Below are positions 54,844-64,000 of a stretch of DNA of 64,000 nt, one piece after another. The notes below the pieces were generated by a model. It saw nothing but the letters and a program-made list of their open reading frames with translations, was not told the origin of the DNA and made no database searches. Source of the stretch: Balneolaceae bacterium UBA7797 (GTDB lineage Bacteria; Bacteroidota; Rhodothermia; Balneolales; Balneolaceae). The DNA lies in assembly GCA_002480645.1 (NCBI GenBank), contig DLCN01000032.1:1-64000 (forward strand). The letters are read 5' to 3'. Numbering within the stretch: position 1 is the first letter of the stretch; each line of letters begins with the position of its first letter. The translations under genes were made by a program, and so were the position numbers.

Positions 54844-57800
54844 TCAGGCTTTGGGGATATTTATCTCAAACCAGGCACCACCTTCTCCTCTGTAATTCAA
54901 TTCGCCGGAGATCTGTTTGGTTAGAGATTGAATAAGACTTATTCCAAGCGATGATTTCTTTTTCTCGAAAAGATCTTCATCAAAGCCAACCCCATCATCA
55001 TAAACCTCCAGCCTGAAGGAGTCTCCATTATCCTCAAACCTGATCGTAATAGTTCCGTTCGAGCGTCCTTCAAAAGCATGTTTGTAGCTATTGGTGATAA
55101 GTTCGTTCGTTATCAGTCCTACCGGAATTCCAATATTTACATCAACGAAGGTCTCATCCACATGTTGAATGAGTTCAATATTCTTGGAGCCGGCCCTGAC
55201 TGTAGAATTAATACCCCGGATCAGATCTTCCAGGAATTTTCGGAAATTTACTTTAGCCAGATCTTCATTTTGATAGAGGTTCTCATGCACCTTCGACATG
55301 GCCATGATCCGGAGTTTACTTTCCTGAATTGATTTTTTTGCCTCCCCTTCTGGCATGCTCCAGCTTTGTAATTCTAATAAACCCGAAATGACGGCTAAAT
55401 TATTCTTTACTCTGTGATGGATCTCTTTTATCAATACCTCTTTTTCATGTAAGGCAGTGGTGAGATCTTCGGTCTGTTCATCAACTTTCTTTTGCAGGTT
55501 TTTCTTTTCCAGTTTATCCAGACGAACATTTATATACACATACACAACCAATCCCAGTGAAGCAGCTACCAAAATAAAAAACCACCATTGCAACCAATAA
55601 GGCTTCAACACCTTGAAAGAGGCCAACGATACCGTACTGCTCCAATTCGATTTCATGGACTTTGCAGACACTAAGTACTCATAATCACCCGGCGGTAAGT
55701 TTGTGTATTTAGCATTGGTGATATCTTCTCCATACTGCCAGTCCTTATCAAAACCGGCCAGTTTATATTTATAATAGATGTGATCCGGATTTTTGTAATC
55801 GATCGCATTAAAAACCAGCTCTACATTATTATCGTTATAGTCGATAATGGTTGAACGAACTGAATCTTTACCCGTTAATAATACTTTGGAATCTGTATGG
55901 AGCTCTCTCAGAAAAACCAGAGGCGCTTCTGATTTATCGATAGTTGTAGCTCCCTCTTTAAAGGTATAGTGTATCAATCCATTCTTAGCAGTACCAAACC
56001 ATAAACTGCCATCATCATCTAACAATCTGGCTGCACCATTAAACTCTATTCCATTTCCGGATTCATTCAAAGGGAAATGAATTTGATCCAACTCTCCGCT
56101 TCTCTCCCAGTTTACGGTATTAAAGTAATTCAACCCGGCATTGGTACCCTGCCATAAGCCCCCTCTGTTATCCGGCAAGAGAAATACCGTTTCATTAAGG
56201 TACAGATCATCGGTAGAGAGTTTTCTTTGGATCTTGATATCAACCTTATCTCCGTAATCTTTGATCACAGAAATTCCCCGGTTTGTTCCCAGCCAGAGAT
56301 TCCCCAAGTTATCCTCAATGATCTCATAAACCTGCTCACCTTCCAGATCCAGGTCTTCATCAATATGACGAACCGAGTCTCCATCAAAACGCGCTAATCC
56401 ATTTCTGGTTCCAACCCAGATTTCATCTCTGCTATCCTGGTAGAGATAGATCAGGTCTGATTTCCAGTAATCATCGGTATCTGCTTTAAATTTTTTATAG
56501 GTTCCATTTTTATAATAGATCAGCTCTCCCGTGGTAGCAAACCAAATCCCACCCTCGGTATCCACCATTATATCGTTTATAAAATATTGATATAGAGAAT
56601 CATAGAATTGAGGACGGAAGAAATTTTTACCATCAAATTCAATGATATCGTAGTTATAGGTAGAAAAGATCAGGTTTCCGTTCGGAAGCTCTTCAATATC
56701 CCATATTTCATCCCGCTTAATTATCTTTTCGGGGATGGTGATATTGGTGAAAACACCATCTTTATATTTACTGATCCCATTTTCTGTGGTGATCCAAATA
56801 GAACCGTCTTTGGTCTTTTTTGTAGCAAATACAGAATTAGCATCAAGGTCCGAACCACCGTCGAAAAAAGTAAATTCTCTGTCCTTAAAAATGCTCACCC
56901 CGTTTCCATCTGTTGCAATCCAGATAGTACCACTGGCATCTTTTACCAACCTGTAAATATTATTACTACTTAACCCTTGTCTTTTGGTGATATGTTCGGA
57001 ACTTACGTTCCCCTGTTCATCTTCATGATACAAGAACAATCCATTGCGTTCGGTACCGATCCACAGGTAGCCATCTTTATCCTGATTTACCCCATAAACA
57101 TAGCCCAAACTCTCTCCTTCAATTTCTGTAAGGGTACGTATTTTATTGTCCTTATTAATGATCGTAACCCCATTACTGGTCGATATCCACATTTCATTTT
57201 CGCGGCTTTCAAACACATGGTATACATATTCTCCGCTTAGTCCATCTTTTTTATAAAGATTGTGGAAGCTATGGTTTTGCGGATCATAAACGGAAACACC
57301 ATTCATGGTTGATAACCAGATCCTGCCATCAGAAGCCTGATAAATATCCCAGATCTGATTATCCGAAAGGCCTGAATTGGTATCAAGATGAGTAAATGAA
57401 TCTTCTTTTTTATCCCAGACATACACCCCATGCTTATTGGTGCCAAACCAAAGTATACCCGGTTCAAACTCATTGATTATGTTCACATATACAGAATCCA
57501 GAAAGGGAGTTTTACCGGTATGTTTTATAACTCCATCTTCCATCACAGCCAATCCCTCTGAATCTGTACTTATCCAGAATTCACCATCGGCATCTTCGTG
57601 TACATCGTAAATCTGCACATCTTTCAGATCATCGGCTCCGGCAGGAATTATTTCGAATCTTTTGCCATCAAATTTTACCAGGTTTGTGGCAGTTCCGAAC
57701 CATATGTATCCATACTCATCCAAATAGACATCATACACCTGACTCGAAGGCAGTCCGTCATTTACCGAAAATGTCTTGATATTATAACGCTGCGCTAAAG

Positions 57801-57861
57801 AGACCTCAGATGTAATAAGGACTAATAAACCGAAAAAAAGTAACCTTCCTAAAACCTTCAA
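54844..57861 (-). CDS. Beta-propeller (Reg_prop) sensor histidine kinase, HisKA_2 type
   Basis: A 1005-residue sensor kinase starting at TTG (57861), with a signal peptide ending near SLAQR. About residues 25-630 are many Reg_prop beta-propeller repeats (DEYGYIWFGT, DADGEFWIST, DNLGNLWLGT) and a Y_Y_Y-like domain (about 660-735). A membrane segment follows (WWFFILVAASLGLVVYVYIN), then a HisKA_2 dimerisation helix with the phospho-acceptor His815/816 (EIHHRVKNNLAVISGLLEL) and a HATPase_c domain. Its layout resembles hybrid two-component polysaccharide sensors, but no response-regulator domain is fused. The nearest regulator (LytTR) is with another kinase, so its partner is unknown. Confidence 0.9.
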   Translation of the reverse strand: MKVLGRLLFFGLLVLITSEVSLAQRYNIKTFSVNDGLPSSQVYDVYLDEYGYIWFGTATNLVKFDGKRFEIIPAGADDLKDVQIYDVHEDADGEFWISTDSEGLAVMEDGVIKHTGKTPFLDSVYVNIINEFEPGILWFGTNKHGVYVWDKKEDSFTHLDTNSGLSDNQIWDIYQASDGRIWLSTMNGVSVYDPQNHSFHNLYKKDGLSGEYVYHVFESRENEMWISTSNGVTIINKDNKIRTLTEIEGESLGYVYGVNQDKDGYLWIGTERNGLFLYHEDEQGNVSSEHITKRQGLSSNNIYRLVKDASGTIWIATDGNGVSIFKDREFTFFDGGSDLDANSVFATKKTKDGSIWITTENGISKYKDGVFTNITIPEKIIKRDEIWDIEELPNGNLIFSTYNYDIIEFDGKNFFRPQFYDSLYQYFINDIMVDTEGGIWFATTGELIYYKNGTYKKFKADTDDYWKSDLIYLYQDSRDEIWVGTRNGLARFDGDSVRHIDEDLDLEGEQVYEIIEDNLGNLWLGTNRGISVIKDYGDKVDIKIQRKLSTDDLYLNETVFLLPDNRGGLWQGTNAGLNYFNTVNWERSGELDQIHFPLNESGNGIEFNGAARLLDDDGSLWFGTAKNGLIHYTFKEGATTIDKSEAPLVFLRELHTDSKVLLTGKDSVRSTIIDYNDNNVELVFNAIDYKNPDHIYYKYKLAGFDKDWQYGEDITNAKYTNLPPGDYEYLVSAKSMKSNWSSTVSLASFKVLKPYWLQWWFFILVAASLGLVVYVYINVRLDKLEKKNLQKKVDEQTEDLTTALHEKEVLIKEIHHRVKNNLAVISGLLELQSWSMPEGEAKKSIQESKLRIMAMSKVHENLYQNEDLAKVNFRKFLEDLIRGINSTVRAGSKNIELIQHVDETFVDVNIGIPVGLITNELITNSYKHAFEGRSNGTITIRFEDNGDSFRLEVYDDGVGFDEDLFEKKKSSLGISLIQSLTKQISGELNYRGEGGAWFEINIPKA

Positions 57862-57984
57862 TACTGAACCTGTGCCAAGAATTTGCCCAAATATCCTAAA
57901 ATATACGGTGGCATTTAAATTAAAATTATCGGCCTATCCAAAATATCCATAAGTTAGGAATCACTCACATTTATTGCATTCATC

Positions 57985-58884
57985 TTGACTCATTCATCTA
58001 AGATCGGAGCTGTATTGATCGCAGCGACCGGTGTGATCTTATTCTCAACAAAAGCAGTGATCGTAAAGCTTGCCTATGCTTATAACATAGACCCGATCAG
58101 TCTTTTGCTCTTCAGAATGCTTTTTTCACTACCGTTTTACGTTGGGATTTATCTCGTTCACCGAAAGAAGTGGGCGGCTGATCCAATAACCGGTAAGCAA
58201 AAAGGTGCTCTGCTTTTAATTGGAGTACTTGGTTATTATCTGGCCAGTTATTTCGATTTCAGAGGACTTGCTAATATCACGGCCAGCCTGGAACGGTTGA
58301 TCTTATTCAGTTATCCCACTTTTGTACTGCTTATGAGTATGATCTATCTGAAGAAAAGGATCACCAAAGCACAGATTATATCGATCCTCATCACTTATAC
58401 CGGCATTGCCATCATATTCTACGAAAGAGGAGGAATCACAGCCGGCTCCCGGGAAGAACTTATTTCAGGATCACTTTTTGTGTTCGCCAGTGCATTAACA
58501 TACGCTGCCTATCTGGTGGGCAGTAATGCTTTGGTTGCAAAAGTTGGCAGCAAGAGACTTACTACTTATTCGCTGATGGTTTCTTGTTTTGCCGTTATTT
58601 TGCATTACGGTGTTACTCATCAGGTAGATCTTTTTTCGTATCCGGCACCCGTTTATTTATTAAGTATTGCCATGGCCTTGTTTGCAACTGTAATTCCTTC
58701 GTTCCTTATAAACGAAGCCATCAAACGTATAGGAGCACCTACTGTAGCTATAGTTGGTAGTTTGGGGCCTGTTTCAACCATTACTCTCTCAATGATCTTT
58801 TTGGGGGAAATGCTCACGCTTCCTCAATTTGCAGGGGCCTTTATCATTATTTCCGGCGTGATCTTTATTACCAGAAACAAATAA
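57985..58884 (+). CDS. EamA/DMT-family transporter
   Basis: A 299-residue protein with about ten membrane segments in two EamA repeats. It starts at TTG (57985). Motifs such as VILFSTKAVIVKLAY and the terminal GAFIIISGVIFITRN match drug/metabolite exporters. The substrate is unknown. It stands alone between the sensor kinase and the BspA-like gene. Confidence 0.88.
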   Translation: MTHSSKIGAVLIAATGVILFSTKAVIVKLAYAYNIDPISLLLFRMLFSLPFYVGIYLVHRKKWAADPITGKQKGALLLIGVLGYYLASYFDFRGLANITASLERLILFSYPTFVLLMSMIYLKKRITKAQIISILITYTGIAIIFYERGGITAGSREELISGSLFVFASALTYAAYLVGSNALVAKVGSKRLTTYSLMVSCFAVILHYGVTHQVDLFSYPAPVYLLSIAMALFATVIPSFLINEAIKRIGAPTVAIVGSLGPVSTITLSMIFLGEMLTLPQFAGAFIIISGVIFITRNK

Positions 58885-58952
58885 GAAAACGAGACAAGAT
58901 CTCTCCTGCCCCGCTTGCTTATTCCCTGCTTTTCAGCAGTTTATTTCCCGGA

Positions 58953-61160
58953 TCATTTGATCAATGTTAGCTTTCGTGTTTGGATAAAATTACCTGCCTG
59001 TATCCGATACAGATAAATTCCTGATGCCAGACCGGAGGCATTAAACGTTACCATATGACTACCGGCACCCATTCTTTCATTTACCAAAGTGGCTACACGT
59101 TTACCCATCAGATCATAAACCTCAAGATTGACGACTGATGATTTTGGCAGATCAAAATGTATGTTTGTACTCGGATTAAATGGATTAGGATAGTTTTGCT
59201 TAAGAACAAATTCATCCGGAGAATCAGTATTCATTTCATTGGATACCCCGGTATTTGGTTCATAATCACCAAACAAACTGTCTATAAGTGATTCGCTAAT
59301 TTCATAATTGTAGATCGTGATATCATCCAGCAGGCCGCGGAAGTAATTACTGTTTTCGCCTTCTATATAACCGGCTACCAGATTATTCGTTTCAACATCC
59401 AGGTTACCAAAGGCACTTAATTGCATGGTTTGATATAACTCCCCGTCTACATAGAGTTTGCCACCACTTGTTGGGTTATGTGTATATGCTACATGATGCC
59501 ATTCCCCCAGCATGTCATAAGCTACTATTCCAAAACTATTTTGGTTACTGTCGCGGGTAGCCATGAGCAGATCACTGCCATTATCTGTTCCTGCTCCTGC
59601 CTGACTAAGTGTTAAACTCCACTGTGTAAAATTAGATGCAGCTCCTGCCCTTTTACCGAACACAAAGGAATTTTGAATTTCATCCGCCTTCATCCACAGA
59701 GCGAACGAAAATTCGCCGGTGCCAAATTGGAAATCTTCACTGTTTCCAAAATTTATAAAGCTGCTTGCTCCGTTAAAGCTTACGGCGTTTCCTTCTTCGC
59801 CAAAACGATCTGCCGCTGATATAACATCAGTTGCCTGAGCTACTTTCTCCCCTACTTCATCCAATAAACTTCCACCGGTAAAAGGATAGCTGGCTACTAA
59901 AGATGGGGTATCAGGTTCCTCAACCACAATTTTTCCTGCGTCGTAAATGGTCCAGCTTAAATCGTTTACTAAAGTATTTCGGGCTGATTCGCCTTCTTCT
60001 GAATAGGTGCTTCCCCCGGCATTGAATGTTAGTCCGGTGTTTAATCCATCCAACTCACTCCAATTTATGAGCAGGCTGTCGTACACTTCGGTTGTTAAGT
60101 TGGTACCGGCAAACATATCGGTGAGGTTGCTTGCGCTGGTAATAACCCAATCTGAAATATCGCCGGGATAATCTCCTAAATAGCTAAAGGTAAGGTTGAA
60201 ATTTGTAGCTCCTGATACATCCCAGGTCGAAACATCCCCCTTAAAACCTGACTGACGAAAGGTCTGAAAAAAATCTCTGTTACTGCTAACATCCCAATTC
60301 GTAAGATCCTGATTGAATGAATAGGCGCGGGCAAACGTATTCGCCATCGTTCGAACCTTTGAGACATCCCAGTTTCCGATCGGCTGATTGAATGCTACGG
60401 CATCGAAGAATGTGCTGGATAAGGTGATTACGCTGGAAGTATTCCAATCGGAGATTTCACCATTAAATGCATAGGCCTGGAAAAAAGTCTGTTCCAGTGA
60501 GATCACGTTAGATACATCCCAATCGTTTAGATCCTGATTGAAGGATGCTGCTCCGTAAAACATCGACTGAAGATTTGTTGCAGAGCTCATATCCCAGTCG
60601 TCCAGAGGTTGATTGAATGATCTTGCTCTCAAAAACATATATCGGAAATTTGAAATGGTACTTACATCCCAATGATTGATATTGGAATTAAAGCTCGTAG
60701 CATCCATGAACATCATATACAAAGAGGTTACTCCGGACAGATCAGGAGCATCGGATGCAGTAATTTGAAGGCTGTCGGCTCCACGAAATGCTTCCTCCAG
60801 ATCGACCCAGGCAATATCTCCCCATTGTTTAACATCCCGGATCTGCTTGGCCGCAGGCGAATCACTTAATTTTAGCTGAGGGAAACTTCCATCAATGGAT
60901 ACATCGAAAAGGCCGGAGTCGGCATACACATGGGATACTGTTAATTTTGTCCCGTTGTAGGTTTCGCTGCTTCCATCTCCCCATTCGATTGTAAAATCAT
61001 AGGTTAATGTAGTATCCGGTGTCGGAATAGTCAGGGTTTCACCCACGCTCATCTTCCAGGTGGAAATAAACGGGTCAGATACTGTTATGGCAGTATTCTG
61101 GGCGATTACCGAATTCATCCATCCCAGAAAAAATAATAGAAGGAATAAGCTTTTCTTCAT
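58953..61160 (-). CDS. BspA-like leucine-rich-repeat surface protein with LamG domain and T9SS tail
   Basis: A 735-residue exported protein (signal peptide ending near VIAQN). Residues about 35-90 resemble a PKD-like domain (WGDGSSETYNG). About 100-360 are DUF285 repeats of the form MF-A-SFNQDL-WDVS. A LamG/concanavalin-like domain occupies about 430-600. The C-terminal 90 residues are a T9SS type A sorting domain (NYPNPFNPSTNI, GIYLYRIQAG). It is a probable surface adhesin or binding protein secreted by the T9SS. Confidence 0.92.
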   Translation of the reverse strand: MKKSLFLLLFFLGWMNSVIAQNTAITVSDPFISTWKMSVGETLTIPTPDTTLTYDFTIEWGDGSSETYNGTKLTVSHVYADSGLFDVSIDGSFPQLKLSDSPAAKQIRDVKQWGDIAWVDLEEAFRGADSLQITASDAPDLSGVTSLYMMFMDATSFNSNINHWDVSTISNFRYMFLRARSFNQPLDDWDMSSATNLQSMFYGAASFNQDLNDWDVSNVISLEQTFFQAYAFNGEISDWNTSSVITLSSTFFDAVAFNQPIGNWDVSKVRTMANTFARAYSFNQDLTNWDVSSNRDFFQTFRQSGFKGDVSTWDVSGATNFNLTFSYLGDYPGDISDWVITSASNLTDMFAGTNLTTEVYDSLLINWSELDGLNTGLTFNAGGSTYSEEGESARNTLVNDLSWTIYDAGKIVVEEPDTPSLVASYPFTGGSLLDEVGEKVAQATDVISAADRFGEEGNAVSFNGASSFINFGNSEDFQFGTGEFSFALWMKADEIQNSFVFGKRAGAASNFTQWSLTLSQAGAGTDNGSDLLMATRDSNQNSFGIVAYDMLGEWHHVAYTHNPTSGGKLYVDGELYQTMQLSAFGNLDVETNNLVAGYIEGENSNYFRGLLDDITIYNYEISESLIDSLFGDYEPNTGVSNEMNTDSPDEFVLKQNYPNPFNPSTNIHFDLPKSSVVNLEVYDLMGKRVATLVNERMGAGSHMVTFNASGLASGIYLYRIQAGNFIQTRKLTLIK

Positions 61161-61291
61161 TGTATGTACAGTTTTTAAGTTTGGTTTATCCTAAAAACTA
61201 TCCAGCCTGATACTTATAAAATGCGCTAGTTAATGAATCGCAGCTTCTGACCAATGAATGGCATATTGAATTAATAAAGAAAAATGGTGGA

Positions 61292-62029
61292 CTAGATCTG
61301 TTGCATGGCTTCGATGAAAGCATCCTTACGATATCTGGAGAGGCTCGCCGATTTTCCATTTATCATCTCAATATACCCGCCGTCCTCTTTCCGGAACCTT
61401 TTTACCTGCTTCAGATTAATCAGATAGGATCGATGGGTTTTCATAAAATGGGGTTGTTTCTCAAGAAAAGCATATTCTCCCAATGGCTTCGAGACCGTGA
61501 TCTTCTTATCGGCAGCCAAATAAAACTCAGTGTAAGCACCATCTGCTTTCAGAAACAGAATATCTGAAATTGCGACAAACTCGATGCTCTCGCTGGTTGA
61601 AAGAGCGATGCGTTCCGGGGCATTTTTCTCTTCTGCATTATTTTTGAACATATTTACTTGTTCCCGAAGTAATGGTTGGATTTCAACACCTTTGGCCACC
61701 GCTTTACAAAGCTGAACCTGATCGATGGGTTTTAAAATATAATCAAGGGCAGAGACTTTAAATGCGTCGATCGCATGATCGCGAGACGCTGTAACGAATA
61801 TCACCTGAAAATCGATGTCTTCGAAATACTCGAACAGACTAAAACCATTTTGACCCGGCATTTCCACATCCAGAAAAACAAGTTCCGGATTATGTTGGTT
61901 GATCACCTTTACTGCCTCCGGTACACTCCCGGCTTCTGCCAAAACTTCGACCTCCTCATCACATTCCTGCAGGAAGGTACGTAAAACCGTCCGGGCTCCT
62001 GACTCATCATCAACTATGATCACTCTCAT
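61292..62029 (-). CDS. LytTR-family response regulator
   Basis: A 245-residue regulator. The receiver domain has the phospho-acceptor Asp54 (FLDVEMPG), the acidic pocket (IVDDES) and Lys100. The C-terminal LytTR DNA-binding domain is recognisable (FLKADGAYTEFYL, KTHRSYLINL). It overlaps the upstream kinase gene by four bases (ATGA), so the two form a cognate pair. Confidence 0.95.
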   Translation of the reverse strand: MRVIIVDDESGARTVLRTFLQECDEEVEVLAEAGSVPEAVKVINQHNPELVFLDVEMPGQNGFSLFEYFEDIDFQVIFVTASRDHAIDAFKVSALDYILKPIDQVQLCKAVAKGVEIQPLLREQVNMFKNNAEEKNAPERIALSTSESIEFVAISDILFLKADGAYTEFYLAADKKITVSKPLGEYAFLEKQPHFMKTHRSYLINLKQVKRFRKEDGGYIEMINGKSASLSRYRKDAFIEAMQQI

Positions 62030-63921
62030 GATTGGTTACCTAAATTAGTTGGGATCAAGATACGTACTTTTGTACCTGCAGGGTTCCCTGTTTCAGAGTA
62101 TTTATCGATGATCTCTACCCTCGCCTCACTATCAGATTCCTTAGCAAGATTTTCGATTCTATCCTGATTTGCCTTCGTGGAAAAAGTATTATGCTCTCCG
62201 GGATTTAGGTACTTTATCTCAGCCGCCCTCTTTCTGCCTATCCCATCATCTTCCACGATGATCTCGAGCATATCTTCGCCTAGATAATGAATGTGCACTT
62301 CAATTTTTCCCGGTTCTGTTTTATGCATCAAGCCGTGTTTGATAGCATTTTCAACATAAGGTTGAATAAGCATAGGAGGTATGGTAATAAATTCATCTTC
62401 TACTTCTTCATCCATCATGATCTCAAAACTGATGCGATCTCCAAAACGCAATTGTTCAGCTTCCAGATAGATCCTGATCAGGTCCAGTTCACTTCTCAGG
62501 GGGATAAAGGCTTCTTGTGAATGTTTAAGAATCATCCTCATCATAACAGCAACATTATTCAAAGCCTTATTTGCTGCAGAACGATCCCCGTTTACACTCA
62601 GTCCTTGTATTGTATTCAACAAATTGAATATAAAATGTGGATTCAACTGCGACCTGATCGCACTCAACTCAGCCTCTCTTTTCTTCTTTTCGATAGCCAG
62701 GCGTTTTTCACTTTCTTCCAGCTGTAATGTTGCCAACTCATTTTGTTTCTTCAGTTTCTGCTGGCGCGTATAAAATCCTGAGGCCATCACTACAAAACCA
62801 AGTAACCCTACTACCCCAAAAAGTATCCCTCTGCCTTTTCTGTTTTCTTCCGCTAATTTTAAGTTTTCAAGTTCTGCGGTTTCTTTCTCCCGTTTAATTC
62901 TTTCTGTTTCAAATTTGGTTTGAAGCTCTTCAATCAATGCGACTCGTTCTAGCGAATTCAACGAATCCTGAATATGATGATAGGTTATCCTGTGCTTAAG
63001 TGCTTTGTCAAATGCTGAGATATCCCGGTACAGATCCGACAGCTTCAGATAGATCTCAGCGGCATAATGTAGTGAGTTCAACTCCTCATAGATCTCGAGA
63101 CTCTGCTCATAGTTAAAAATGGCTTTTCTGAAATCCCGCTCCGAATAATAAATATCTCCTAAAATATAAAATGCTCTAGCTGCAGTTTGCGCCATTTCTC
63201 CTGAGTCTTGAGCAAGAGTCAAAACAGAATTTGCCAGATTGAATGCCTCTGCATTGTTTCCATTGTTCATGGCCACTTTTGCCAGTCCTAATTCCGCTTC
63301 AATGATCCCCGGTGTGAAATTGAGTTCCTTAGAAGTCTCCAGCATTTTTTGGATCCAGGGTTCGTAATTCTCCCAATCATTTTGCGCTTCATAAATTGAG
63401 GCAATATTAAAATAGACGATAGCAAAAGATGGTGTGATCTCTCTACCATCCAATCGGTCCAGCATACGCTTGTAGATCTCTACAGCCTTTTCATATTCTC
63501 CCTTATTCTTGTAGATGAGACCCAAATTGTTATACGCCGCATAAATATTCTGATCTTCGTTGATGGACTCAAATACCTCGATGGCCTCTAACGTATAGAA
63601 AAGTGCCGAATCTTGTTCTCCCCTTCGTAAGAAATACGATGAAAGTGCATTGCTGGAAAACCCAATTCCTGTTTGGTAGTTGATCTTCTTTGAAATAGAC
63701 AGAGCTTCCTCTATATATACTTTTCCAGCTTCGAACTCATCCACCAGATAGTATTCCTGAAGATCGATCAATGCATTTACCCGGATCGTGTCTTCTTCAA
63801 GATGATGATTGACGATATACTCTAGGCTATCTTTGGATAGTGTTGCAGTTTGTGCAGAACCCGTTTGAATAAACGCTACACAGAGTAGAAATTGAAGAAG
63901 TGCCTGATGCCTTCCGAACAT
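62026..63921 (-). CDS. LytS-type sensor histidine kinase with periplasmic TPR domain
   Basis: A 631-residue kinase. A signal-like segment ends near GSAQ, about seven TPR units follow (residues 30-320), then a coiled coil, a membrane segment (about 350-375) and a His_kinase domain with His429 (QLNPHFIFNLLNTIQ). The C-terminal ATPase domain has its N-box (PYVENAIKHG) and G-box (VEDDGIGR). Partner of the adjacent LytTR regulator. The TPR part probably senses envelope proteins or other ligands outside the cytoplasm. Confidence 0.93.
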   Translation of the reverse strand: MFGRHQALLQFLLCVAFIQTGSAQTATLSKDSLEYIVNHHLEEDTIRVNALIDLQEYYLVDEFEAGKVYIEEALSISKKINYQTGIGFSSNALSSYFLRRGEQDSALFYTLEAIEVFESINEDQNIYAAYNNLGLIYKNKGEYEKAVEIYKRMLDRLDGREITPSFAIVYFNIASIYEAQNDWENYEPWIQKMLETSKELNFTPGIIEAELGLAKVAMNNGNNAEAFNLANSVLTLAQDSGEMAQTAARAFYILGDIYYSERDFRKAIFNYEQSLEIYEELNSLHYAAEIYLKLSDLYRDISAFDKALKHRITYHHIQDSLNSLERVALIEELQTKFETERIKREKETAELENLKLAEENRKGRGILFGVVGLLGFVVMASGFYTRQQKLKKQNELATLQLEESEKRLAIEKKKREAELSAIRSQLNPHFIFNLLNTIQGLSVNGDRSAANKALNNVAVMMRMILKHSQEAFIPLRSELDLIRIYLEAEQLRFGDRISFEIMMDEEVEDEFITIPPMLIQPYVENAIKHGLMHKTEPGKIEVHIHYLGEDMLEIIVEDDGIGRKRAAEIKYLNPGEHNTFSTKANQDRIENLAKESDSEARVEIIDKYSETGNPAGTKVRILIPTNLGNQS

Positions 63922-64000
63922 TGCCTGAACTAAGATCTGAAATTTTGAAAGGCAACAAAGATAGATAAATCATCCATTAATGAAGATTTAAAAATCGTAA

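Overview
The window looks like a chromosomal segment from a marine or halophilic member of the Bacteroidota/Rhodothermota-Balneolota group. A Balneolaceae-like genome is my best guess. This is inferred from moderate G+C, mostly weak ribosome-binding sites, type IX secretion (T9SS) genes with T9SS sorting tails, SLC13/CysQ/CysD/CysNC sulfate assimilation, and the many periplasmic or outer-membrane barrel proteins. No tRNA, rRNA, CRISPR array, prophage or transposase gene was seen. Most of the window is well-packed housekeeping and cell-envelope DNA.

Layout. 1-672: gene-free mosaic of short palindromic repeats, ending in the terminator of the sulfate operon. 673-6530 (minus): sulfate assimilation operon, SLC13 permease - cysQ - cysD - cysNC. 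A small four-helix-bundle (S23-like) gene flanked by inverted GAGTTTTGAG-type repeats sits between cysD and cysNC. 6601-10410: a helix-hairpin-helix/beta-barrel protein and a PorV-like barrel, divergent from a PorD-like (DUF4835) gene. 10427-12488 (minus): SCO-like protein and a membrane chemoreceptor-like protein. 12704-19882: beta-oxidation electron-transfer block (etfB, etfA, fixC, fixX, two acyl-CoA dehydrogenases including a glutaryl-CoA dehydrogenase), interrupted by a convergent VapBC pair. 19934-24554: haem-binding protein, a long imperfect palindrome, alpha/beta hydrolase, DUF1080 protein, cyclophilin lipoprotein. 24635-26452: lexA, then rplU-rpmA with a strong terminator. 26466-33274: FAH-family enzyme, M23 peptidase, RidA, two paralogous TPR lipoproteins, thiolase.

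33291-48744 is the most distinctive region. A perfect TTGACA-17-TATAAT promoter match precedes porU and porV, the T9SS sortase and its outer-membrane partner. They are followed by a T9SS-tailed protein built on an M6 metallopeptidase fold whose HExxH zinc site has been replaced, then an active-looking HEFTH peptidase/beta-propeller/outer-membrane-barrel protein, a small membrane protein, a PASTA protein, rpe and phoH. Several of these genes overlap by 1-4 bases, which suggests one long transcript.

48794-63921: MBL-fold hydrolase and purine nucleoside phosphorylase, M24 and M61 peptidases, a crotonase preceded by a small exported protein, a beta-propeller sensor kinase, an EamA transporter, a BspA-like T9SS cargo protein, and a LytS/LytTR two-component pair at the right edge.

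The best candidates for something undescribed are (1) the inverted-repeat-bounded four-helix-bundle element inside the cys operon, (2) the pseudo-M6 protein coupled to the PorUV sortase genes, (3) the HhH-barrel/PorV-like pair next to porD, and (4) the 20466-20593 palindrome. All functional calls are from reading sequence motifs; no database search was run.
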